Positions 47,101-59,100 of a stretch of 64,000 nt of DNA are shown one piece after another; positions within the stretch are counted from its first letter, which is position 1; every line of letters starts with the position of its first letter. The notes under the pieces are model-generated. The model ran no database searches, was not told the origin of the DNA, and was given only the letters and a program-made list of their open reading frames with translations. A program made the position numbers and the translations under genes. The stretch comes from Onthophagus taurus (taxonomy: Eukaryota > Arthropoda > Insecta > Coleoptera > Scarabaeidae). The stretch lies in assembly GCF_036711975.1 (NCBI RefSeq), contig NC_091971.1:15569501-15633500 (forward strand), in the 5' to 3' direction.

Positions 47101-50100
47101 AGAAGAACTTTCTTTAAAAAAAGTCGGTTTAGAAACATTAAAACCTGGCTGTTTTAAAAATTTACCAAAATTAAAACGAATCAATTTAGTTGAAAATAAC
47201 ATCTCGCAAATTAAATACGGCGTTTTCAACGATTTGGGAATTTCGAAAATCGATTTTAAAGAAAATCAAATCAATTATATCGAAACAAAAGCTTTCGATA
47301 ACATGTTTCTTTTACAAGATGTTGTATTAAAAAATAATAATTTAACTTACATAAATCCTGATTGGTTTAGAGGAACTTCGATTCAACACCTTTCGTTTTC
47401 AAGGAATCATATTAAAAATATTCCAGCGAATGCTTTCAAAAACATCCGTGGATTAAGAAAATTGGAGTTGAATCAAAATGGAATTGAGTCGATCAACGAA
47501 GATGCTTTCGTCGGGTTGGAACATTTAACAAGATTAAATCTTGCCGTAAACGCAATCGAAACGATTTACGATCATACATTTAGAGATTTACACCGTTTGG
47601 CAAGACTTGAACTTCAATGGAACAAATTGGAATGTTTGAGCGATTCAACTTTGGATGATTTTGGATCGATGTTGTATGTTTTCTTGAATTATAATCGGTT
47701 AGATTCGGAATGCCACAGTAAACTTCAAAAGTTTAATGCTTATCATTCTTTAAGTCGAATTTTTTATTAAATAAGCAATTTTTTTGATAAAAATTAAATA
47801 AAAATAAATTTGTTCTTTTAAGCATGAAAACAGAGTTTGTTTTTGTATAAACCCAAAAATTTTAAACATTTTATACTACAAAAAGACACTTAACAATTTT
47901 TTATTAATAGATGGGTGTAACAACAGTTTAATATCAGTACACAAACCTAAAGGTAACAAGATTTTGACGAATGTTGGTTTGATTTTTTTAATATTTGTTG
48001 GTGTGGCTATGTAAATAATAGCTGTTTTTATATTAAATTAGTAACATATATTGTGAAATTCCTGATTTACATAAAACATTAGAACATAAATTACACAAAG
48101 AAAAAACACGATTAGAACACTTAGAATAAATAGGAGAAATGTCGAGGTTAATTTAAGTATCTGGAGAGCATATTTTGAGGTGATTAGAAGCCATATTGAA
48201 CTTGAAGTGTATCAAAATTCAACATAAATAATTGTTGAATTTTGATTAGCTCAAATTAGCTCCGGTTTGGTACAATGATTGGGATTTCTGCAAAGGCGAG
48301 CAATTAAAACAAGTAATTGACTATTTTTGGTTGGTATTTTCTTCTTTATTTCTCCAAGTGTTGTCCAATTTTGGACGTTGTGACTCGCTCATGGAGGTTT
48401 CACCATGCCTCTCTCTTTTCTATGGTATGGATCACTTGGGAAACCAACATCTGTGTCAGATTCTTTACTTGGTCTATATTAGTGGTGGAACGGATATCCG
48501 GCAACTATCCGCGTTTGGCCGGATATTGAAAACCTATTACTTAGTACTCCACCATTCACAGGAATTTGTATCTCTTTTAGGTGTTGGACAGTGCAGATAA
48601 TAATCAAGTTCAACCCCAATAGGACTTTTTTCATCGAATACAACTTCATTTATATCAAGTTTGTCATTAGCAACCTCATTGTAACAATCCCAATACGATA
48701 TATAAAATCTCTTGTTGCAGTTTTGTCTAGTTTTGTTCTCTTCGCTTGTAATTCATCATCACATTCATTACTAACAGAACTGTCGCTGTTATCACTTTCG
48801 ATTATTAATTAAAGTATCCTCTTTTTAATGCAACAAACCGTTTTGAAAAATCACTTTTCGTTCTTGAGAAATAAATTTTTGAAATGATCGACAATTTTTT
48901 CGAATTTTGCAATTTTCGCCGATTAAGTTTTAAAAATTCGTATAAAATCCAGTTCTTAGAATATGAGAATGAAAATTTCCCAAAGTGTTAATAAAAGTGT
49001 CTTCTTTCCAATGAACCAACCCGTTTTGAAAAATAGCTTTTAGTTTTTGAGAAAACAATATTTTAAGTTTTGATAAAATTTTCGATGTTGCAATTTTCAT
49101 CGATAACTTTCAAAATTCGCTATAAAATTCATTTGTTGAAGGATCCTTGTGGAAATATCACCAATTACTAATTAAAGTATCCTCTTTTTAATGCCAAAAA
49201 CAGTTTTGAAAAATCACTTTTCCTTCTTGAGAAATAAATTTTTGAAATGATCGAAAATTTTTTCGAATTTTGCAATTTTCGCCTATTTAGCTTTAAAAAT
49301 TCGTATAACATCCAGTTCTTGGAACATAAGTATGAAAATTTCCCAAAGTGTTAACAAAAGTGTCTTCTTTCCGATGAACCAACCCGTTTTGAAAAATAAC
49401 TTTTACTTTTTGAGAAAACAATATTTGAAATTTTGATAAAATTTTTGATGTTGCAAATTTCAAAATTCGCTATAAAATTAATTTCTTGAAGGATCCTTGT
49501 GGAAACATCACCAATTATTAATTGAAGTATCCTCTTTTTAATGCAAAAAGCCGTTTTGAAAAATCATTTTTGGTTCTTGAGAAATAAATTTTTGAAATAA
49601 TCGACAATTTCTTCGAAATTTACATTTTTCGCCGTTTAAGTTTTCAAAATTCATATTAAATCCATTTCTTGGAATATGAGTACGAAAATTTCTCAAAGTG
49701 TTAATAAGAGTGTCCTCTTTCCAATGAACCAACACGTTTTGAAAAATAACTTTTAGTTTTTGAGAAAACAATATTTGAAGTTTTGATAAAATTTTCGATA
49801 TTGCAATTTTCATCGATAACTTTCAAAATTCGCTATAAAATTCATTTCTTGAAGAATCCTTGTGGAAATATCACCAATTATTAATTAAAGTGTCCTTTTT
49901 TAGAGTTGTTTCGCTAGTTAAATCAGCATCAAAAAAGTTTTTTTTTATCTTGGATCCAAATAAGTTGACATATCTTGTCAGCTTTGTTATTAATTTCATT
50001 TTTATTGAAATACCGCAATAATGTGGCTGAATGTCTTCAGAAATGTACCAGAAATTATTAGATAGATTATAATTATAGATATGCCGGATAACCGGATATC

Positions 50101-53100
50101 TGGCCGAAGGGGATGCCGAATATCCGGTTCCGGCTTCTCACAAAATCACTATCCGTTCCATCATTAGTCTATACAGGGTGTATCAGGTATGAGTAGAAAA
50201 AAATTGAGGGGTTGTAGTTCCCCTTTTTGTGAATAAAAAATTCTTATAACACAATATCCCATTCTTAGGATATGATACGATAAAGTTAAGGGTTTGAAAG
50301 TTTAAGTACTGTTGTATAAAGAATTATACTACGCAGGCTTTGCATATGTATATAGCTTTCATTTTTGAGATATTTTTTTAGAGGTTGTTTACTTTATACG
50401 AATAAATTCATCACTTCTGTTTTATCACTCTTCAATGTGAAAATTTACAAAAATTAAGGTTTAATAAATAAACTTGCTTGTTGTATTAAAAACAACAAAA
50501 TTACAAAACTAGAGACAAATTACAAATTGTAAAGCAAAGCCTGCTTTATCTTATCTTTCACCTTTACCTTTACTTTCACTTTATCGTATCATTAAGAAGG
50601 ATAAAGAATGGGACATTGTGTTATAAGAATTTTTTACTCAGAAAGAGGAGACCTATAACCTCTAAAATTTTTTCTACTCATACCTGATACACCCTGTATA
50701 TCTCACCTGCCTCTTGACCTTTTGCCATTAACCTTCCTCTGTATCACTAGTTTTTCCATGCCGTCTTTCCGTATTGCATGACCGAAATATTGAAGTATAC
50801 CACACTGGATTGTTGGTACCAATCTCTCATTATCGCGTATTTTTAGTTCTTCTAAGTACAAGGTATTCTCAACATTCTTTGGCAACATATCATTTCAAAA
50901 GATTAAATTAAGCCTCCTTCGGCATGCAGCATATATAGTTCAGAATTCTGAGTCATATGTTGCAATAGGAAACACTAAAGATGTATCTATTTTTAGAATA
51001 CAACATCTACATGTGCTGCAGTTGAAGATAAGAAACACTTATGAGGATGGCGATTAACATTGAAAAAACTTGAGAGTAAAGCTATTTAAAGCTCATGGAT
51101 TAATTTTACGTATAATTATCTTTTACGTACATCATAATATAATTATTTTTCTAGGATTAAATAGCTTGATGAGGAATGCAAAATCTCTTAGCATGACGCA
51201 CACGAATTATTAGGTCGATATCGGGTAACAGTTTTAATTTGATGGGTCGTGTCGCTCATCGGGTTTATTTCTGGTCACGAACTACCTTTATTTAACTTTC
51301 TACAATTAATTCATTTAGCTAAATGAAACAATTCGAACTTGTATTTGAAGAAAAACGCCGTTGTTCCATATTTCTGCTAAACTGAAACATTCAATATGGC
51401 TTTCTATTATCCTACACTTTTAGAATGATGTGGATAATAATATGATTCCAGATATAATCTCGATGTCTAAACACATTAAAACAACAATAAACACTTAATC
51501 TAACACACATAAAACTCATTTAAAACAATTATTTTATTAATATTAATTAGGGCTTTACATCATTCTAGATATGCAAGATTTTAGTCAATTATCAAGTAAA
51601 ACTGTAACAGAAGTTCTTATGTTAGAAATGAAAATGGCTCCAACGGCAAAAACTTATTTGGTTTCTGGTTATCCAAGAAATATGCGCGATGTCGTTGAAT
51701 ATTCAGAAAAAATTCAAATAATAAACGGTGTTATTTTGATTTCTTGGCGACAAAAAGTCTTAGAACGGCAAATAGATTACGGCGCGAAATTGGGACAGGT
51801 TGTTTTATCTTTAGCAAGAATGGAATTAAATAATTTTTATAAACAAGTTATGCCTGTTGCTGATTATTTCGATCAAAATAATATGTTGATTTCGGTAAAC
51901 GGCGAACGACATCCCCAAGAAGTTTACAAAGATTTCAAATCGGCCGTTATGAAGATATTGGGAACTCAAGATAACCCACCGGTGTTTAGTAACGGACCGG
52001 AAGCTTCGTTACCAAACGACGTTACAACAACAGAACTTCCTGCTGTTCCAGCAAAAATAACACAAATTCGACCAGCATCTCAAATTCGACCAGAAACCCA
52101 AGTTTTATCAATGAACGGAAATATTCCTCATCGACCAACGGATGCTCCACCAGTTTTATGGGTTTTAGGTGGACCTGGAAGTAATAAAGCGATGTTATGC
52201 GAACAAGCAGCTAAAGATACCGGATGGATGCATGTTAGCATGGGTAAATTACTTCGAATAGCTGCAGAAGATAGTGATAAAAAAGTCGGTGGAAGTGAAG
52301 CAAGAACAATAAAAGAAAGCATATCTAACGGAGATTTAGTACCAAATGATATCGTAATGAGGATGGTTGAATCACACGTGTTGGGCAACGTTGGTGCTGA
52401 AGGTGTAATTGTTGATGGATTTCCAAGAGATTTAACACAAGCTACAGAATTTGAAGCTAAAGTAAGTAGTTTGTTGGCATAATAATACCTTTCAAATCTA
52501 TAATTTGTAATACATAATAAAATATTTATTTAGCATAGAAATAGCAATTATCGACCGATTTAAATTGAAACTCGTGTACTTTTTTTTTATGATTCCGATC
52601 GCAACCTGTATAAATATTAATACTGCAATTGTCATGAACGTGTAGTAATAAAACAGGTGATGGAGGAAACAAGTTTTGTTCGCCGTCGTCCATGCGATTC
52701 TATGTAAATTTAATAAAGTTTCGATCCGATAGATTTTCCCTTTTCCCCTCATAGACGTCGTGTACCACCCGGACAATAATTGGCGGTTATAACTCCCCTA
52801 CGAATTGTCAGCGTGTAATTTGTCGAGGCCGTTCATCAAAAATACAACGAGACAAGTTGTAATGCTATTTTGAAATTTCTTAGAAAAATTAAAAAATAAT
52901 AAGGTGAGAATACAGTAAAAACTCGATATAACGGACTTCGGTAAAACGGACATCGGATATAACAGACAAAATATTTTTATGTCTCTTAAGACGGCTGAAC
53001 CCGAATGTTTCTAGTTCTAGGTCTAGTGTTAGTTAATATTCGGGTTTAGCCGGCTTAAAACACGTATGGTTAAACTCGCTCAAGATCGACAAAAGATGAA

Positions 53101-56100
53101 ATTTGATATTCTATGTAGAAGATTATACGGGGCTTTTATAATGAGTTAGTTATCAATGATTAATACACTTGACAGTTAAGTCAACATGCTTAATTGGACT
53201 TCTGAACAACGTATTTTTGCTGTTACACCTTATTTAGAAAATGGTTAATCATGTGCAAACACAGTCCGAATTTCGCCGACATTTTCATTATTTCATGCTC
53301 CTGTTCCGAGTAGATAAGCCATATCTGTTTGGACTCTTAACTTAAAAAATAATGGGCTAAACTATAAGAAAAAGAGGTGGTAGTGCAAGAACTGTTAGGT
53401 CTTCCGATAATATAGAGACTGTACGAGTGTAAGAAGTCCTCAAAGAACTGCACAGCGTCATAACTCATTTCTGACGGCCCTAATCAACTTCAGGAATAAC
53501 CTCTCCATTCGGCCAAAGTTACAGTTTGATGTGCGATATCTTCGAATAGCATATTTCACACAGAATAGCACAGTTGAGGTACACCGAACTTCTTAAAGAA
53601 TTTTTTCCGAACTGTCTCTCCATGATCGCCATACCTGAGCTCATATGACTATTTTTTATGGAAATATCTCAAGTCTAAGGTGACGTGACAGTGTAGTATA
53701 GATTGACTGCCCCACCCTGTATTATGAACCTTAAGTCTCAAAAAAACAACACTACAAAACGCAACTAGAATAAATTAAGCATTTGCTGTTGGTCGTATCT
53801 CAATTTTGAGATACCTTCTCAAAAAACGCACCTTAAAAAAAGTAACATCAACGTCCGAACGTGTTCTGAAAGAATATCGTCTACATTTTTAACGAATTTA
53901 TTCATTTTTTATGTACACAGCAAATGAAGCGAACTTTTTTAAAAATCATATAGACTGTGTTTTTAAGAATCACGATATGATATATATGTTAAATTGGAGC
54001 TTAAAGATTCCCGTTTATGATATGATATAGAAACTATAAGAAAATATTATTGGAATTTGCTGGAAAAAATTATTGAACAAGAAATTGTCAAATATATATG
54101 TAAATCAGAAATAACATGAAAAATTTTAAAAATGATACGGACTGTATTTTTAAGAATCATGATATGATATGTATGTTAAATTGGAGCTTAAAGATTCTAG
54201 TTTATGATATTATATGAAAACTATAAGATGATATTATTGAAATTTCTATAAAAAAATTGTTAAAGAAGAAGCTGTAAGAATATAAATGAAAAGTAATCAA
54301 AATTTTCAAAAAATCATATTTATTGTATTTTTAAAAATTATGATATGATATGAATGTTAAATCGGAGCTTAAAGATTCTAGTTTATAATACGATATAAAA
54401 GTTATAAGATAATATTATTGAAATTTCTAGAAAAAAATTATGAAAGAAGAAATTGTCAAGTTTATAAATGAAAAGTAATAGGAAATTTTCAAAAAATCAT
54501 ATTGACTGCGTTTTAAGATTCATGATATGATATGTATGTTAAATTGGAGCCTAAAGATTCTAGTTTATGATATGATATAAAAACTATAAGATAAAATTAT
54601 AGAAATTTCTGGAAAAAAATTATTAAAGAAGAAGCTACAAGAATATATATGAAAAGTAAAACGAAATTTTCAAAAACCATATTGACTGTATTTTTAAGAA
54701 TCATGATATGATATGTATGTTAAATTGCAGCTTAAAATTTCTAGTTTATGATATGATATAGAAACTATAGGATAATATTATTGAAATTTCTATAAAAAAA
54801 TTATTAAAGAAGAAATTGTCAAGTTTATCAATGAAAAGTAATAGGAAATTTTCAAAGAATCATATTGACTGTATTTTTAAGAATCATGATATGATATGTA
54901 TGTTAAGTTGGAGCTTAAAGATTCTAGTTTATGATATGATATAAAAACTATAAGATAATATGATTCAAATATCTAGAAAAAAATTATTAAAGAAGAAATT
55001 GTCAAGTTTATAAATGAAAAGTAATACGAAATTTTCAAAAATCCATATTGACTGTATTTTTAAGAATCATGATATGATATGCATGTTAAATTGGAGCTTA
55101 AAAATTCTAGTTTATGATATGATATAGAAACTATAGGATAATATTATTGAAATTTCTAGAAAAAAATTATTAAAGAGGAAATTATTAAATTTATAAATGA
55201 AAAGTAATACGAAATTTTCAAAAAAGCATATTGACTGTATTTTTAAGAATCATGATATGATATGTATGTTAAATTGGAGCTTAAAAATTCTAGTTTATGA
55301 TATAATATAGAAACTATAGGATAATATTATTGAAATTTCTAGAAAAAAATTATTAAAGAGGAAATTATTCAATTTATAAATGAAAAGTAATACGAAATTT
55401 TCAAAAAAGCATATTAGCTGTATTTTTAAGAATCATGATATGATATGTATGTTAAATTGGAGCTTAAAGATTCTAGTTTATGATATGATATAGAAACTAT
55501 AGGATAATATTATTGAAATTTCTAGAAAAAAATTATTAAAGAGGAAATTATTAAATTTATAAATGAAAAGTAATACGAAATATTCAAAAATCCATATTGA
55601 CTGTATTTTTGAGAATCATGATATGACATGTATGTTAAATTGGAGCTTAAAAATTTTAGTTTATGATATGATATAGAAACTATAGGATAATATTATTGAA
55701 ATTTCTAGAAAAAAATTATTAAAGAAAAAATTGTCAAGTTTATAAATGAAAAGTAATAGGAAATTTTCAAAAAATCATATTGACTGTATTTTTAAGAATC
55801 ATGATATGATATATATGTTAAATTGGAGCTTAAAGATTCTAGTTTATGATATGATATAAAAACTATAAGATAATATGATTCAAATTTCTAGAAAAAAACT
55901 TATTAAAGAAGAAATTGTCAAGTTTATAAATGAAAAGTAATACGAAATTTTCAAAAATCCATATTGACTCTATTTTTAAGAATCATGATATGATATGCAT
56001 GTTAAATTGGAGCTTAAAAATTCTAGTTTATGATATGATATAGAAACTATAGGATAATATTATTAAAATTTCTAGAAAAAAATTATTAAAGAGGAAATTA

Positions 56101-59100
56101 TTAAATTTATAAATGAAAAGTAATACGAAATTTTCAAAAAAGCATATTAGCTGTATTTTTAAGAATCATGATATGATATGTATGTTAAATTGGAGCTTAA
56201 AGATTCTAGTTTATGATATGATATAGAAACTATAGGATAATATTATTGAAATTTCTAGAAAAAAATTATTAAAGAGGAAATTATTAAATTTATAAATGAA
56301 AAGTAATACGAAATTTTCAAAAATCCATATTGACTGTATTTTTAAGAATCATGACATGACATGTATGTTAAATTGGAGCTTAAAAATTCTAGTTTATGAT
56401 ATGATATAGAAACTATAAGAAAATATTATTGGAATTTGCTGGAAAAAATTATTGAACAAGAAATTGTCAAATATATATGTAAATCAGAAATAACATGAAA
56501 AAATTTAAAAATGATACGGACTGTATTTTTAAGAATCATGATATGATATGTATGTTAAATTGGAGCTTAAAGATTCTAGTTTATGATATTATATGAAAAC
56601 GATAAGATGATATTATTGAAATTTCTATAAAAAAATTGTTAAAGAAGAAGCAGTAAGAATATAAATGAAAAGTAATCGAAATTTTCAAAAATCCATATTG
56701 ACTCTATTTTTAAGAATCATGATATGATATGCATGTTAAATTGGAGCTTAAAAATTCTAGTTTATGATATGATATAGAAACTATAGGATAATATTATTGA
56801 AATTTCTAGAAAAAAATTATTAAAGAAAAAATTGTCAAGTTTATAAATGGAAAGTAATAGGAAATTTTCAAAAAATCATATTGACTGTATTTTTAAGAAT
56901 CATGATATGATATATATGTTAAATTGGAGCTTAAAGATTCTAGTTTATGATATGATATAAAAACTATAAGATAATATGATTCAAATTTCTAGAAAAAAAC
57001 TTATTAAAGAAGAAATTGTCAAGTTTTTAAATGAAAAGAAATACGAAATTTTCAAAAAATCATATTGACTGTATTTTTAAGAATCATAACATGACAGATA
57101 TTAAGCTGGAGCTTAAAGATTCTAATTTATGATATGATATAAAAACTATAAGATAATATTATTAAAATTTCTTGAAAAAAATTGTTAAAGAAGAAGCTGC
57201 AAGAATATAATTGAAAAGTAATACCAAATTTTCAAAAAATCATATTTTTAAGAATCATGATATGATATGTATATTAAGTTGGAGCTTAAAGATTGTAGTT
57301 TATGATATGATATAAAAACTATAAGATATTATTGAAATTTTTTGAAAAAAATTGTTAAAGAAGAAATTGTCAAGTTTATAAACAAGAAGTAATACGAAAT
57401 TTTCAAAAAATCATAATAATTGTATTTTCAAGAATCATGATATGATATGTATGTTAAATTGGAGCTTAAAGACTCCTGTTTATGATATGATATAGAAACT
57501 ATAAAAAATTATCAAATTTATAAATAAAAAGTAATACGAAATTTTCAGAAAATCTTTTTGATTGCGTTTTTAAGCCGCATGATATGATATGTATGTTAAA
57601 TTGTAGTTTTTGATATGATGTAAAGTTTTGTGTGATATAACGCCTTGCCCGTAAGCGACCTCGGTTTGATTAGGAAATATATCCTTGAAGGTTGTATAGT
57701 TTTCTATTAACATGGCATCGATGTAGCGCCTCGCTCACAAGCGACCTCCGACATCCTTGAAAATGTGTTAATTATGTATCTTTATAGCATTGATGCAGTG
57801 CCTCGCCTGCAAGTGACCTCGGCGTAATTAATTCATACATCCTAGAAAATTGGATAGTTTTATATCAACATGGCATCGATGTAGCGTCTCGCCCGCAAGC
57901 GACCTCGACGTAATTAGTGTATATATCATTAAAAATGAGGTGGCTTAATTAGCAAATATATTTTTGATAATTGTATAGCTTTATATCAATGCTCTCAACC
58001 TAACTCCAAATTTTGAACTGTGTTGCTTACTTAAGCGTGACGTCACGAATGGGTTGTACACTTATTCCCTGGATGTAGCAAATCTCTTATTCTACCATCA
58101 TAGCTATAAATATAAAGCCGACTTAACGAAACGAATTTGTGTGTATTATATCAAGGTTTTACTGTAAAATTTTGTGTTTTTTCAGTTTAAACAAAAACCA
58201 ACTGTTATCCTGTTGGATTGTTCAAAACTTCAATTAGGAAGAGGAAAATTGGATGATAGCATCACGGCTTTTAGAAGACGATTAGAAGTTTTTCGTCAAT
58301 CCACTTTACCGATGTTAAAAGCTATGGATAATATTGGAAGATTAACTATAGTAAGTTTTATTTATATTTCTTTTAATATATAATTACACCGATAAACTTT
58401 ACCTAATCCCTATATTTAATGCTTAAACGCGATATCATAAAATAAATGAAGTAATAACGTTGTGATTGCATGCAAAGGTTGATTGCAAGTCTAAAATGTA
58501 AATTAGTTTGAAAGACTTTTGTAGGATTTAAGTGAAAATTTGAATTGTCAGGTATATACACTTTAATTTAATAACTTAAACAGTAGTTTTGCACGTAATC
58601 TTCTATAATTACAACTAAACAAATAATGATCCTTACTTTTAAAGGAAAACATACCACATAAACAACAATAAAGGAAGCTAAACGTATGTAATTTAGGACA
58701 GTATTGGCTTTAGACAATAATTACTTCAGCATTGAAAAGTGACAATTTAATCGATAAACTGTGTTGAAATACAAAAGAATAATAGTTTTATGAATAAAGT
58801 TTTGTTCCATTCATCTTATTGTTAGTTTTAACATTCACTTCATGCATTTTATCACACAGTTCCACTTAGGTTTATTGTTCTTGAGGAAGTAATTTACTTC
58901 TTATTTTAGGTAGACGGTGACACAGAATTTCCACACGTCCAAAACGACTTTAAGCAGGTAGTAAAAGACCACGTAGATTATATAACAGGTAAAGCACCAC
59001 GTAAAAGTCACGTACCAACGGGAAATCGGGTCTTAAACGGCTTACCAAACGGAATTTCCACCACAAACCATGTGAACGCAACACCAAATGGTCACGCAAT

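Larger units (their letters stand above)
52913..58164. mobile_element. Pogo/Tigger-like element carrying satellite array D
   Basis: The left end CAGTAAAAACTCGATATAAC and the right end (complement) CAGTAAAACCTTGATATAAT form an ~19-bp inverted repeat with TA on both sides (52911-52912, 58165-58166). The left sub-terminal sequence (GGACTTCGGTAAAACGGACA) is characteristic of pogo/Tigger termini. No transposase is recognisable. The interior holds array D, a second short repeat set and a hairpin at ~52985-53065. The right end lies 21 bases before exon 5 of the AK5-like gene. Confidence 0.7.

Noticed and set aside
53700-53725. CCCCACCCTGTA as the right end of a further CAGGGTGG-type element
   Set aside because: No corresponding left end or inverted arm was found upstream within the pogo-like element.
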